Shown here piece by piece: positions 1-13,650 of a DNA stretch of 64,000 nt. Each line of letters starts with the position of its first letter. Position 1 is the stretch's first letter. The translations under genes were made by a program, and so were the position numbers. The stretch comes from Oxytricha trifallax (lineage: Eukaryota; Ciliophora; Spirotrichea; Sporadotrichida; Oxytrichidae). Location of the stretch: assembly GCA_000711775.1 (NCBI GenBank), contig ARYC01017194.1, forward strand, positions 56,763 to 120,762, in the 5' to 3' direction. A model generated the notes under the pieces. It saw only the letters and a program-made list of their open reading frames with translations, was not told the origin of the DNA and made no database searches.

Positions 1-3000
1 ATGTTAACAACTCATAATCATATTATAGTTTGACTTTTATTCCAAAGAGTTTGATCATCCAATTCAAGAGAGTGAGTAATATATATTTCTTGATTACTGC
101 TGTCCTTTGTTCCATTCCAGGATTTTCTCCTCTTCCATCGTATTCAGCAATTATTCCATTAGCCTTCGTGCTTTTTATGAGTATGCTCAGAGAAGCTTAT
201 GAAGATTATGTAAGTAACTGAAGTTTATCGATTCAAAATGGAGGTTATAAAATATATCGCAGATATTTATGAAGGTGTGATTCTCTTTAAAATTTAATGG
301 TCTATGCAAATAGATCAAGCACTCGTCATTAATTACGTAATTAATATTTAATTTTAGAAACGTCGGATTAATGATAGAATAACAAATAATCGAAAGTGTT
401 TCGTGCTCACGAATTAATTTAGCAAAAATGGGCACACTTCTTCTAGTTAGCGGAATTTGAATAATTAGAGTAGAGATAAATTTGATAGAACATAACCACT
501 TGCTCAACTTGCATCTGAGGGCAATGAAACGTGTCCATATAAGGATTACTTTAGAGAAAAACTATGGTAGGATGTAAAGTGCGGTGATATTATTCTAGTT
601 TAAGATCACTAGCATTTTCCAGTCGATGCAATGATTTTGCTGTCCTCGGCAGATAACGGAGAATGTTTTGTGTAGACCTCTACTCTAGATGGAGAAAGAG
701 CCCTTAAACACAAATAATGTCTAGTGCCAGTTAAGAAAGCTATAGAAACATAAGGACTTATGGATTTTCATTGCAGCATACACACCGAGATTCCTACTAA
801 AAACCTTTACGAGTTCAATGCTTTTCTAGAAAGCGAGTAACTCCCAGAATAAGGTACAATTAGCCTAACTTAAACTTCAAAGAAACGAACAATTACAATG
901 GATAATAAGTAATTAGCACTTCGAGGATCAAATCTTGCTAATACTAATTGGGTTATCGCTGTCACAGTTTATACTGGAAAAGAAACAAAGTTAATGCTTA
1001 ATTAAGGTCTTTCAAGATTCAAACAATCCAAGATAGAGAAAGTGGTAAATGTGATATGCATTTATCTAATTCTCATTCAAACAGTTCTTTGTGTAATTAT
1101 GAGCATCTTTTCAGGATTCTATACATCAAATTATGCAAATTTTGACGCAAATGGAATAAAAAGGAAAGCTGAATATTTGTTTTACACAGAATTTCAGTCA
1201 GCAGGAAGCTCCTCAAACTCTACAAACACTGATGATGACTTGAACTATAATCCAACTATTGTAGGCATTAAGACGTATGGCATGTATTACATTTTGCTAA
1301 ATACCTTAATTCCAATCAGTTTGGTAGTCTCTATAGAATTTGTAAAACTAATCTAAACGCCCTTCTTCGCTCATGACATTTAAATGTATGACGAGGAATC
1401 GATGAAGCAATGTTAACCAATGACTATGACTTTACATGAGGAATTAGCTTCAGTTAAGTACATATTTGCTGATAAAACTGGAACTCTCACAGCAAACATA
1501 ATGTAGTTTAAAGCCTGTACGATTGGTTCAGTTTGTTATGACGAGGACTACAAAGAAGAGGATTATGACTATGTTTTTGAAACTACTTTAAGCCAGCCCT
1601 AGTCTCTAAGGAACAGCATTCACGTAGAAACCATCAATATAGATGGTAAGGAGTTTAGGATACCGGAATAGAATCAAATTGAAGACCTAGAAGGAGATGG
1701 AGAAGAAAAAGCTATGTAATTTGAGCAATTTAAGAAAGAGAAGGGTTATCCATTTAACAAAGAAGGTGCGTCTATAAAATTAAACGGAGCTGATTAAGTT
1801 GCCAAAATAGTGTGGGATTTTAAGCAAAGTACTGACATCATCAAGAATCTCCTTGAAACCAAAAGATATTTCTTGAATGATGAGATTAATCTAGGAGCTT
1901 CATAAATCGGTCACACTCCTTTGATTTTGCATAAATAGAATGAATACTTACATTACTTCTGGCTTACAGTGGTACTTTGTCATGATGTTATAACTACGAA
2001 GAAACATGATTCTGATGAATTGACATATTAAGGTAAATCCACTTACATAAGTTATGAATAAAATTATAGCAAAAGTGAATTTAACAAAAAGCTGATTTCT
2101 TTTATTAAATTATACAATATTAGCATTAAAAGAATTTATAATTATCTTAGATTTATGTGATTTAAATCATAATTATTTGAGTTGAAATTGAAATATTTTA
2201 TAGCTAATATTTGAAAATATTATCATTCTGAAATTGATGAATAGAGTTTTACTTCTCCTGATGAAATTACATTCATTAAATCCTAATCGTTAATTATTAA
2301 ATTATATCAAGCAAATCTTTATATATTGTTGGATGCAGCTAAAGAAGTTGGTTATATATTTTTAGATAGATATTCAGATTCAATGAAAATCGAGGTTTAT
2401 GGCTAACAAAAAACTTACCGACTGCTCTAAAAAATCGAATTTACCTCAGAGAGAAAGAAAATGTCCGTAGTTGTTTAAGATTAAGAAACTGGTTTAATAT
2501 TGCTTTTGACTAAAGGTGCAGACCTAGCCATTTTCGATAAATTGTCTGTGAGAATTGAGCAACCATTCTTAGAAGCAACAAAGGAAGATCTTATTAAATT
2601 CTCAACGAAAGGTTTCAGAACTCTCTGCTTTGCTATTAGAGTGTTAGAAGAGAGTTACTATAAAGAGTGGGCTTATGCTTTTGAAAATTCAAAGCTTGAA
2701 ATGATTAAGCTCAGTTTCAATAAACTTAAGATTGAGATGCGATAGGAAAATATGCAATAAAAGCTTCTTAATGAAATTGAGAGCGAATTATTCTTACTAG
2801 GTGCTACAGCTCTTGAAGATAAGCTTTAAGAAGGTGTACCTGAAGCCATTGAGGACTTCAATAATGCCGGGATAAAAGTATGGATGTTAACTGGAGATAA
2901 ATTAGAGACGGCTGAGAATATAGGATTTTCATCTAAAATGTTCAATGAAAAAATGTATATCTTTAAGTTACAAACCAAAAGCAAGATGGAGACCAGATAA

Positions 3001-6000
3001 AGGCTAAACTATAATAGTTATTTTAAAAAATTTTGCTTTTTTTAGCAATAGATTGATATCAAAATCTAAGAGATTGAGAAAAGTCATTGCATGCCAATAA
3101 TAGGAACTTAATTCATATTGAATCCTAATCCTGGAAACGGGGCAAATTTCATTACACCTTAGGACATTTTCAAGCAATAATCTCATGACACTGGTGAAGC
3201 TAGAAATATTATCAGAGCCTTAGAAGATTTCAAACATGAAAGTAAAGCCTCTGAGTATACTTTGAATGATTCTTGGGCTAGAAGACCTACCCTCAGAAGA
3301 AAGTTAAGAAAGAGACTTGAGGAGATAGTCCCAGATAAAAAGGCAATAGTCTCAAGGTTAATCAGGGAAAACTAGATAAACTATAGTTCTGACGTAAACC
3401 ACTATAAATACATACCTAGAAGTTTTGATATGGCCAACCGATAATATATAGTAAGAAGTAGTAATGTTTACAGATCAAATTCTTCATTTACGAATAAGTC
3501 TGGTAAGGAATCGATCATAGATAATGAAGACACTTTTGGAATTTTGATAGAGGGGTAAACTTTGCAATACATGATTGACTCTGAGAGTATGAGAAAGAAA
3601 TTCTTGAAAATCTTAGGTAAATGCTAAGCAGTTATTGTTTGCAGAGCTTCTCCAAGTTAAAAAGGATTAGTTGTTTAAATGATAAAAACAAGTGAGCCTG
3701 ATATAGTCACTTTAGCAATAGGGGATGGAGCCAATGACGTCAATATGATTCAAAAAGCTCACATTGGCATAGGTATTTTTGGAAAAGAGGGATATCAAGC
3801 AGCTGGTAACTCAGATTACGCTATTGGTTAATTTAGATTCTTAAGAAGACTCATGTTCGTGCATGGTAGATGGAGTGGTGTGAGGCTTAGTGTTTTCATG
3901 TTGTTTTTCTTTCATAAAAACCTAGTCTTTACACTTCCATAGTTTTGGTTTGCTTGGTACAGTGGATTTTCTGGACAAACTTTCTATGATGACATTTACT
4001 TGACATCCTTTAATACTTTCGTGACTGCCATTAAATAAATTATTTAATAAAGGCTTAATGTTTCATTGTAAAAATTAATTAGTTTCTATTGCTGTATGTA
4101 CTATTGCCATTTGGGATCAGGATTTAAATTCATGTTATAAAGTTTTATTTTTGTTATAAGGTGTCAATCTTGATTAAATATATAAATTATTAAATCATTG
4201 ATATAACCAGATTTTTTCAATCTCTTTAAGCTGTGAAACTTAATTATTTTAAAAAAATAATCTCGGTTAACCAACAATTTCTTTATATAATTTGCCCTTT
4301 TATAATAAGTCTATTATAATTAACAAACAAAATCCAAGTGATAAAAAGCAAGGTTCTCTTATAGAGCTTTTCTTTCCCTTCTTATACAGTGAGTCAATCA
4401 AACCAAAATTTAAAATTAAAATTAATTTTGCCTGATATTTATTGAAAAATTATAACTTATTAATTGTTGATTTTATTGATAGTGTTTGTTTAGAAAAATT
4501 AAACCCAAACTATACTTTATTATTTTAATTAAAATTATTCTTTAAATTTTTAACTCTTTATCGCACTTTATATTAATATTGAAAAAATATAGTAATTAGT
4601 TTTAAATGGAACATGATTTATTTTCTAAAAAGAAATTTCTTGCATGGTCAATCAATATTTTTTTATATAATTTATATTTAGAATTTAGTTTCTAATTGAT
4701 TTATAGAATCATTATTGTCCTGTAGTCCGTATTAATTATAACCTCAAAAATTGATGATTAATAATCTCAAATACAATATTATTAATTAAATTAATATTAT
4801 TTTTTTTCTCAGAAACTAAGATTTACTTTAAAAATGTTATAATGTATAGTATGGGATAATATAAGAAACATAATTTTTTAAGAAAAAAGTTAAAATAATA
4901 TTTTTAACAATTAAAAATTTTATAAACAATAAGTTCTAATATAAAATTTATAATTAATCAATAATCTTAAATTCAAAAAAACAATCTAATCTAGTCTTAT
5001 TTCAAAAATATCTCCCTCAAATATCCTATGTTAATTTCATTTTCATTATCATTTCCAAACTTCACAGGTTTGAATCTTTGGCATGCCAATTTTAACCTAC
5101 CAGTATCTGATGCTTGACGATGGAATGATTGAGGATCTCTGGGCAGCCAGTACCTGTGCATACTTCGGAACTGTCCTCTTGCATTACTTCCTGATATTCA
5201 CATTCACTCGTAATTGGACACTTTGGATTGCATTTATGTACTTTATGTCATTCCTGCTTTTTATACCCTTTGTGGTATGCACTTATGATGCTTTCCCAAA
5301 CACATTTATGGAGAGAAGACTTGGAGAAATTGTATTTAGTAATGCCAATTTCTGGCTGTAAATCCTCTGCATGGTATAATCATATTAGTACAAGACTTTA
5401 TTCATAAAATTGTAAATTTTTATAGCAGCTTGTCTGCTTCCAATCTTATTCTATTTCGAGGCATAGTCTCTTCTCTTTCCAAAACTAAAAGACTTAATTC
5501 TATAGAACACAATAAATTTCCAAGAAGTGAATAGAGAGTTAAATACAGAAATAGCGAAATAAACTCATGAATTATTCAAATAAAGACAGCAAGCTTTATT
5601 TCATTAATGGGAGGATCAATACAATACCTTCAAATAACCTGAAAAAGAAATCAAATTTATCAATATTGCCATAAAAATGGGGTTTTATATATTGATATCA
5701 GTCATTAATTTCCAAATTTTCTGTGATTTTAATCATAATTTTAAGAATATCATAAACGAAAGCAGTCAAAGCAAAATTTATCAGGACAACTATGGAGTCT
5801 AAAGTCCCCGTGAAGATATGAAAAAAGGCAATATTTCAATTATTGACTAAGAAGTAGAGGAAATCAATAGAGAGAGTGATGTAAAAAAGCAATCTAAAAA
5901 TAGCATTGTATTCTAGAGCAACTCCAAGAAAATATTTGAAAGCCCTGAAAGACCCAGTAAATTGCGGAAAGGGATGTCTAGCTCTAAACTTGTGCCATCT

Positions 6001-6990
6001 GGAGATAAAAAGAATAATATTGAATGAATATGAAAGAATATTGAAATAATTTATTAATAATTAACTATTATCAAATAATTGCAGATAGAATTCGAATTAA
6101 GTCCTCTTGATACAAATCTTAACAGAGTTTTAAACAATCTCATTTAAAGATATATTATTGAAATATAGGTAGAGATAAACTAAGAACAAAAATAAAATTT
6201 TATTTTTGCATAATTCAAAGTATTATAGATAAGAATTAAATCGCTTAAATTAAAGGAAAATAAAAATTAAGAATAGAACAACCGAAAAATTAAAAGAATT
6301 TTAAAATAACTTAAAATATATTATTTTATGTCATATTTTAAATTCAAAATCTAAATTATCAAATAAAAGCTAGCTTCTAATGAACTAATCAAAACTAGAG
6401 GATATGAATAAAGATAAAAAAATATAACAGACTAATAATGGGAATCTACTATTAAAATTTTTACACATACTTTATAGAAAAAATAGATTGTAATATATAA
6501 AAAGGAGACCATTCACTCCTCAGTTTTTATTTTTATAATCTTTTATGATTATTATGGTAAAATCTTCTTTCATTAAGTTAATAATTTCAATTTTACTTAA
6601 TTTATCTAATTATATTCTATTGAAATAAAACTTCAAATTTACTTTAGTCATGTAACTACATAAGTACAATTTATAAATTATAATTATGAAGCTTTAGATA
6701 TTTTTAAACTTATTTATCTTATTTAAAGATAACTTTGATTTCTCTATGAACTACAGAATAAACGATTCTTTGAAGGAAGACGTTAATGATAATAAACTCG
6801 CCAGTTAGACCAAATCAGAGAACTTAGATGACAATTACTCTGTGAACTCAAGGACCAGCAACATGAAAAAGAAGCTAAGTATCTATATATAGGATTTGGA
6901 CAACTCTCCAGAGAAGAGGCAAGACACTATCAATGAGCTTCCTAAAAGCAGCAGTAGAGTTGCTCCATCTAAAACAATTAAAACATTTAT
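1..6990 (+). CDS. P4-type ATPase (phospholipid flippase), 5' partial, interrupted by several IESs
   Basis: Aminophospholipid-translocating P-type ATPase, expected in the plasma or endomembranes. The first readable exon starts near 28, after an AG, with the family's N-terminal [11 protein letters not shown]; the start codon lies upstream of the window. Seen in order: actuator motif LDGE (about 685), phosphorylation motif DKTGTLT (1471-1491, D is the phospho-acceptor), SPDE nucleotide-binding motif (about 2255), [11 protein letters not shown] hinge (about 3721), then C-terminal membrane segments (4000-5500) and a polar Ser-rich tail. A GT-AG intron of about 148 nt follows EDY at about 209-356. 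Five inserts without splice sites are flanked by direct repeats and read as IESs (listed separately). About 18 residues expected between PKFKIKI (about 4425) and [10 protein letters not shown] (about 5075) are not found in place. The stop codon is uncertain: the tail after the last IES is convincing to about 6985, then AT-rich DNA follows. Confidence 0.9.
2041..2254 (+). other. IES in flippase gene, pointer ACTT
   Basis: ACTT occurs at 2041-2044 and 2251-2254 in the same codon phase. Collapsing the two gives LTYQGKSTSPDEI, the expected P4-ATPase sequence around the SPDE motif. The 210-bp unit is AT-rich, contains TGA in frame, and has no GT...AG pair that joins the frames. Confidence 0.8.
2271..2327 (+). 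other. IES in flippase gene, pointer ATT
   Basis: ATT at 2271-2273 and 2325-2327 in phase. Collapsing yields [16 protein letters not shown], matching the family where the unprocessed sequence carries an extra 18 AT-coded residues. The unit is 54 bp (a multiple of 3), so the frame is open either way. The call rests on the family alignment. Confidence 0.6.
4026..4111 (+). other. Probable IES in flippase gene, pointer TGCCATT
   Basis: TGCCATT at 4026-4032 and 4105-4111 in the same phase, 79 bp apart. It lies where FNTFVTAI must reach the conserved WDQDL of the family. Joining leaves the linker a few residues short of relatives, so a different nearby short repeat (e.g. TGC) could be the true junction. 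Confidence 0.5.
4126..4333 (+). other. IES in flippase gene, pointer AAAT
   Basis: AAAT at 4126-4129 and 4330-4333 in phase. Collapsing gives [19 protein letters not shown] followed by FPFLY, fitting the P4-ATPase pattern DqDl...P.LY. The 204-bp unit is AT-rich. Confidence 0.65.
6003..6732 (+). other. IES in flippase tail, pointer AGATAA
   Basis: AGATAA at 6003-6008 and 6727-6732, in phase, 724 bp apart. Without removal the frame ends at a TGA near 6025. With removal it continues [15 protein letters not shown] into a further Ser/Asn/Lys-rich tail. The intervening DNA is very AT-rich. Confidence 0.6.
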
Positions 6991-7599
6991 TATTTATATT
7001 AATATTTTAATAACTTTTAATCAAAAAGATTAAAAGTATCATGAATTAATATGTGATTAATAAGTTGCAATATATCATGATGTAATTTAATATTCATAAA
7101 ATATTATAAAGAAACCAATTAAAATTAATTAAATGCTGCAAATTTAGCACTTTTTTGTGCAAAATAATAGTTTATTATACATTATATAATATATAATTAC
7201 TTTCATAATTACAAATTATATTTTTTAAACCAACTTATTTATTAAAATATAAATTCCTTACATTAATTGTAATATTTATTTTTTTATTAAGAACTTCGAG
7301 AATTTTATAGAGTTTTTGTAGTTTAAACGTGAACATTAAAAGTAAATCTGAAAAATGAAATAAAAGGAATATTTTAATGAGTAAATTATTATAAACAAAA
7401 GTTTTCTTGTTTGAATGCATTGTCAATTTGAAGTAAAATAAGTAAAGTTTGGAACTAATATGTGTTTTATCATTTTTATGAATCTATTCAAAATACATAT
7501 CACTTTACTAAATCTCCTATATTTAGACTTATAAATTTGACTAGAATAAATAATTTGGGTTATTATAAAAAGCATAAATCATATTAGAATCAATTGCAA
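6991..7599. other. AT-rich intergenic spacer
   Basis: No convincing coding sequence or RNA gene seen. It contains the uncertain 3' end of the flippase gene and the upstream region of the karyopherin gene. Confidence 0.6.
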
Positions 7600-10500
7600 A
7601 TGGAAACTATACAGGCATCAACTTAACCTGCTCAATAATTAAATTAAATGTTTATGGGGGTGGACCCTGGAGCCTTTACACTTCAAACCTACCTGGCTCT
7701 TGTAAGAGAAATGAATGCAGCTACAAGTACCAGATTCGATACAGAAACATACAAGCAGGCTGATACTTTGCTCACTAGTTTTTCAAAAACTCACTAAGCT
7801 TGGGCTGTCACTATTCAGGCACTCAGTCTTGATAATCTTGAAAACAATTACTAGTCCAAAACTATTGTAAAGTTTGAATAATAAAACAAAGCTCCATATT
7901 GTGGTTTCTTTGAATTTACTTATAGTATTTCATATTTACATATTATTTTCTATATATTATTTTTGAGTCTTAAATGTAAGAAATATTCTCCATTTCATAT
8001 CAAACTAACCTCATTTTTATCTCTTTCTCTATTTAGGAATATTTTCATGCTGCAAATGTGTTAAAGAACAAAATGATGTACGACTTTGCAAGTTTAAGAA
8101 GACAGGATTTCAGCATTTCTTTCCAGATCAGAGATAATCTCTTAAGTAAGATATTCATCAGGATTAATCTTAAGTAATATCTTTTAGTCATCCTGAAGAA
8201 AATGATTGATGATGGAAAGCCATCTTTTGTATTAAACTGTCTCTGCACTGCTCTAGCTATCTTATCGATGCACTTGAATGAATCCTGGCAAGACATGATT
8301 GAGTAATTAATCAGTGAGCTTTCGAATACTGTCGATTAAGCAATCAATCTATTGACAATATTGAAGTACATGGCTACCGACTGTGATAACGACAGCATCG
8401 TGATTGAAGATTCTTTGAGAAGAAGTTTTTTCACCTATCTTGACAACCTTTCTCAAATAGTGTTCGAATAGATCTTCAATTAATGGGCTCAGAAAATTAA
8501 CACTCAGGTTGTCACTGAAAATACAACTGAGGACTTTAAGTTCCAAAAATTAAAGTCAAAAATCGTTGATGCTTTTTACCAATGGATCAAACTTAGACTG
8601 CCTGACGAAGCTCTCTAAAACATGACTTAATAATACCCAGATTTGCTAGCTTTGGTTTTCAATGAACTCGACAACAAAGATGAGAATCTAGAAAATGCAA
8701 CAAATTGTGTTATAGAATTGATCTCACTTTCAAGAAAGTAACCAGAAAAATTTGCCAGCATCAGGGAAGCTGTAGTCGAGAAAATATCAAGGTTAACCCA
8801 TAGAGTCGATTAAGCTGTTAAAGAAAAGGACGAAATATTGGGAGAGCAACTCATCGATATCTTTGTTGAACTTGGTCAAAGTCACATAAACTAAATTATT
8901 GAAAGTGGATCACTTACTATACCAGAAATCTTGCTAAAACTCATGAGTATTCCAGAAATAAGTAAAAATTTCACAATATTTTAATGTATTATATATTATT
9001 AGGAAACAGGAGGCAGGTTTCATTCTGGAAAAATCTCTTTAAAGGTATCTCTAAAATAGAACAAGCTGAAGTAAAAACATAAAAACTTGTTGTGTTTGAA
9101 CCAGTTTTATTGAGACTTTTAGATTGTATAATTGATTAGATGAAAGCTGAAGATGATGTTTTTGATGATTTCAACTATGATAAATAATATTTGAAGCATT
9201 TATAAAATTACTTAAATTAAATGATTTTAAATTATTTTAAAAAAATATGTGTCAGAGTTTGATGAGTAATTCGATGAATTTAACTTGTAAGCAGACTAGT
9301 TTCTTAATATAACTAAATAGTGCAAGAAATGACTTTGGGAAATTGATTCAAACTATTTGCAAGTGTTGCGGTCCTCAAGCTATCTATGCAGTAAAATATA
9401 TAATCCTAAAAATAGTTAATATTCAAGGATATTCTTCATTTTAATTATATTCATTCAGAAGCTATAGCAGCATATTTAGAAAGCCCAATAAGACCAGACT
9501 AACGTCTCAGAGTGGTCAAGCATTGAAACCATCATTACTTGCATTTCAGATTTAGCTACAACTTTAACCATTGAATAAGTTGGAGCTCTAAATGACATAA
9601 TTCAGTTAGTCTTCCAACTTCCAGATCAATATGTCGCTTTAAGAAGAGCGGGAGCCAATCTGTTTAGATCACTCTCAAAGCTCATTAAAGAACAGTAAGT
9701 TTCTAGTTTGCCTTTAATATTTATTAATAGTGGCATGAATGCTCAATAGGATATCAAGAAGTTTGTAGACTATGTGATTGTAGGACTTACTAACAAATAT
9801 GCAACTCCATCATGCTCAAAAGCCTTCAATACTCTATGCGTTGATAATGCCAAAGTGCTGTCTGCATTTTCTGAGGAGATCATTTAAAAAGGTAAGAATT
9901 TAAAGATTTTAAACTGTTTATAGTTATTCCTTACCCTGCAAACGATTGGTCAGTAAAGCAGCATTATCTATTGATAGTTGATGGTATCGGAGCACTTGTA
10001 GAATAAATATAAGACAATTAAACTAGCTCAAATTGTTTGAAGAGAGTTATTGAGTCATTTGCACTTCCTCTTATGTAAAAGATTCAAGGAATACAAAGTA
10101 TATTTGACAAGGAAAACTTTTAGCTTCAAGCAAAAGATATTAACGAGGGAACCATCTCGGCTATATCAGGCTACATGCAGCTTATCGGAGATTTCCTTAA
10201 AGGTTGTAAATAGTTGAGCGAAAGAAAAGTCAATCCATTTGTCGATATATTCCAGCAACTATGGACTCAATTTATAGAGAGAAACTTTACTATGTTCACA
10301 CATATTGACGAGATTGTTGAACAAACTGTAAGACTTGTTAAACACTGTTCGAGAATACTTGGGAGTGAATTTGATAAGTACCTTGTACCTTTCTTGTAGA
10401 AAGCTATATAAGCATATCAAGTAAGTTTTAATTTGTCTTAATTCAACTATTTTTAGCAAAATCCTATTCCTGGATTTATTTACTCAGTAGAATTTTGCCT

Positions 10501-11348
10501 TGTAGATTATCATAAAGACACCTCTTATGCAAATATTTTCCTAGAAGCATTCAATTTGATAGTATCTCGTACTGGTTAATTACTAACTAACCTTAAATAA
10601 ATCGAGGAATTTCCAGATATTGCTTTCGATTTCTTTGGAATGTGTGTGAGATACATGAAACTAAGCAGAGATCTCTTCTTTAAAAGCACTTAATTGGAGA
10701 CTTTATTATAAATTTGGATTTGTGGTATTGGTATTGAACACAGAGACGCATTGCTCACTCATACTGAATTTATTATTGTACTTATTTCTATGCTATCAAA
10801 AAGTATGGCTCTAGTTTAAGACCCTACAAATTAACAATAAATTTTATAGGCTGGTATAAGCCAAAGCGAAGTGGTAAGTTTAACATTTAAGTAAATCTTA
10901 ATTCACTCTATAGATAATGTGGGATTACTTCCTAAAGAATGGACTAAGCATCGTTGACAAATATATTCTTGTAATATTGAGTGCTCCATCGACTTCAATT
11001 GTTGAGAAATACGTTGATGTGCTCGTAGAGATTTGCCTAAGATTCCCTATTGATTACAAAAAGTTCTGGTTCACGTAAGCTTTCTCCAAAATTCCAGGGG
11101 ATGTATTGACTGATGAAGAGAAAGAAAGGCACATTTCAAAGATTATTGTGTAAAACCCAAAGTTTGATACTCTAGTCAGCAACTTTAAAGGGTTAGAATT
11201 AAAATAATTTTCCTAATTTAAAGTTTGTATAAAGAAAGATTCATTTATCACCTCACTTAACTTTGATAAAAAATATTTTTTATAATTATAAAATTATTAT
11301 GACATAATTGCAAAGAGAGCAAGAAACACAGTTAATAGAGGCAATTGA
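7600..11348 (+). CDS. Importin-beta family karyopherin, transportin-3/importin-13-like
   Basis: Nuclear transport receptor that would carry cargo (SR proteins in the transportin-3 branch) through the nuclear pore under Ran control. Start ATG at 7600. The N-terminus has the TNPO3/IPO13 pattern: YKQADTLLTSFSKTHQAWAV, then YFHAANVLKNKMMYDFASL. Helical HEAT-like repeats continue to the TGA at 11346-11348; later landmarks include ARNDFGKLIQTICKCCG and WSSIETIITCISDLA. Canonical introns: 7867-8036 (170 nt), 8962-9002, 9287-9320 (34 nt). There is one IES at 9186-9248. A length of roughly 950 residues fits the family (about 920-960). TNPO3 is preferred over exportin because of the N-terminal AW..A/HAANVLKNK block. 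Other short introns (e.g. after Gln-rich VVSLTF near 10880) are likely but not all resolved. Confidence 0.85.
9186..9248 (+). other. IES in karyopherin gene, pointer AATAT
   Basis: AATAT at 9186-9190 and 9244-9248, in phase, 58 bp apart. Collapsing gives DFNYDKQYVSEFDEQFDEF. Without removal the frame runs into TGA. No splice sites join the two parts. Confidence 0.7.
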
Positions 11349-11563
11349 TCGAAATCTTAAAGGAAGTAAGAATTTTAATGGGATCTAATTTACTGATAAT
11401 ACTTTATTTAAGTTTCGTTAAGATATATTACCTAAAATTTAAATACAAGTGAATTATTTATTAATAAAGTGCTTTAAAAACTAATTAATTATACTAATTA
11501 TTCCAAAAAGCTTGATTAACCTTTGAAATCTTATTCCTTAATTCATTTTCAAATCTACCAATT

Positions 11564-13433
11564 TCACATCAATACCTTCTCAAGTGCTTAGTGATCTTCC
11601 CCTTCAGCTCTATCAGGATGAAAGTTAGCAACCATACTCCAGTAATGCTCACAACCCTTCTCTCCGAGTAATCTTTTAGCTTCATTTTCACTTCTAATGT
11701 CTACAACTCTCCATCTTTCAAAGCTTTTCTTCTTAACTACACCTTCCCAGACTAAGAAACACTTTTTGTCTAGAGATTCTTTGACTTCATCTATGTCTTC
11801 GTTTTCATCAATTTAGTTCTACTGGTCAATTTGCATTTAAGTATCAGGGTCTTCATCGTTTTGGTTTTGAGTCTGCTTCTTCTTAGACTTCTCATTCCAC
11901 TTGATTCTTCTGAGCATTAAACGTTTATATTTTTTTATAGCACGAGGACCACCTTCTATAAGAACTAAGTTAGGCAAGTCAGCAGGGGCCATGTTGTAAT
12001 CTGCAATAAAACAGAATCCACCTAAGTGAAATTACTAAGCATTCATGTCAACTTTGAACTTTAGATGAGGCTAAGTAAGTCTGTCTATTTTGAATAAAGC
12101 TACTCTGACTTCGTTATTAACAATATCACGTTCATGCTTTCTTTTCATTTTAGCTTCTTTCTAGTCTCTTGTGAGTTTGTTATCTTCATTCTTTTTTAAG
12201 TGCTACTCAAGCCTTGCATCTACGAGTCTCTTAACTTGTTGTTCCACTCTAGAAGGATCAGCAATAGCTTCTTTTCCTAATACTTTCATATAATTGCTGA
12301 GTTTAATTTTAGGTAAAGGAGCAGGCATCAGGCCAAGTTTAACTTTCTCCTACTTATCTTTTTCTTTTTCTGCACGTTTGAGTTTTTTTAGGCGCTTCTT
12401 TTCTTTGTCAGTTAAATGAACTGGAATTGTCATTTTATTTATGTTCTCCACATACTCATTCCTTAGAGGAACTGGATGCTGAATATAATGAGTTATCTTA
12501 TCTATGAAAATATCTGTGTCTTCAACTATCTCTCCAGTTAGTCTCCTTTGGATGATACTTTGATCTTCAGTTGGATTTAAAATTGCAGCATCCCACCATT
12601 CAAAGTCTGGAATAGGATCTAATGGTTTTAGGTTCACAGTCTTTCTGAGGTGAATCTTTCCGTCATTTCTTTCATTATTTGCAGAGGATGATTGAGTTTT
12701 GTCTATAGACATATCCATCTAGTCACCATCCTTGCTCTCCTCGCCTCTACCACCTTCATTTGCCTTCTTTAATTCATATTCTTCCAATAATTACTTTTTC
12801 CTCAGTTGCTCAGCTCGTTTAATGAAAACACCTTCCTCAACGAAATTAAAAGCTCCATTCTTTTTCTTGTCTCTCTTGTTATACTAAACATCGAGAGAAG
12901 AATCGAAAAATTTTCTCTTTGAAAGTATGTCTGATGAAGTTGCTTGCCCATACTTTTTCATGTTTAACAAGTCTCTTACTTTGTTGTCTTTCTGACTCTT
13001 CTGGTTGATCTTTAATTCAGTCGCTTACTACAAAATTGATAATAAGTATATTTATTCAAAGTTGGAATAACTTAAATAGAACTGATGCTTAACTTACCTT
13101 AACATTAAGAACGTTTCCATTTTCATCAATCAGTCTACCTTGCTCATCTAAAAACACTTGCTTTGGTTTTGATTCAGGTTCCTATAATAACATATCATTA
13201 AAATCATTTCATTCTCAACTATAATCTTGATGATTCAAGTTATATATACTTACCTCAACTTCATTTCTCACAGGATTGAGTTAACTTCTCTAGCTATCTT
13301 AAATTTAGTTGGCACCAGCGTTTTAGTTTTGGAATGTAGCGACACCAGAGAAACCTGAGCGCTGCTGGGTTCCACTTCTCCCCATATCTAGACGAGGACG
13401 CTTTAGAATACGAGGGTCTCGATATTAACTCAT
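11564..13433 (-). CDS. PRPF3: U4/U6 small nuclear ribonucleoprotein Prp3
   Basis: Spliceosomal protein of the U4/U6.U5 tri-snRNP. Start ATG at 13433 ([16 protein letters not shown]), stop TGA at 11564-11566. The PRP3 domain is clear: [72 protein letters not shown]. The C-terminal DUF1115-like domain follows with [20 protein letters not shown] and RIKW. Two short introns lie near 13035-13095 and 13185-13255. The stop faces that of the karyopherin gene, with about 215 bp between. It is a widely conserved gene and its full domain order is present; only the N-terminal third is low-complexity. Confidence 0.95.
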
Positions 13434-13650
13434 TTTTAATCTTTAAAAATTATTATGCATTTCAATTAATCAATAAACCTTATGATTCATTTTTATTAAA
13501 ATAAATCTTTTGATTATTTTCATTGTTAATATCAAATATCAATATTAAAAATTGTATTCAATGATTCTTTTCATCAATAATCTCAAATAACATATATGAA
13601 TGTATTATGAAAATTCTTAACATTATGATATTTAGCAGATTTATATAGGT

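Noticed and set aside
6085..6720. Long plus-strand frame after the flippase TGA
   Set aside because: Open only because TGA is the sole stop in AT-rich DNA; the AGATAA pointer pair places the whole stretch inside an IES.
7867..8036. Possible IES in the karyopherin gene
   Set aside because: It starts GTAAAG, ends TTTAG and joins the exons in phase, so an ordinary intron explains it.
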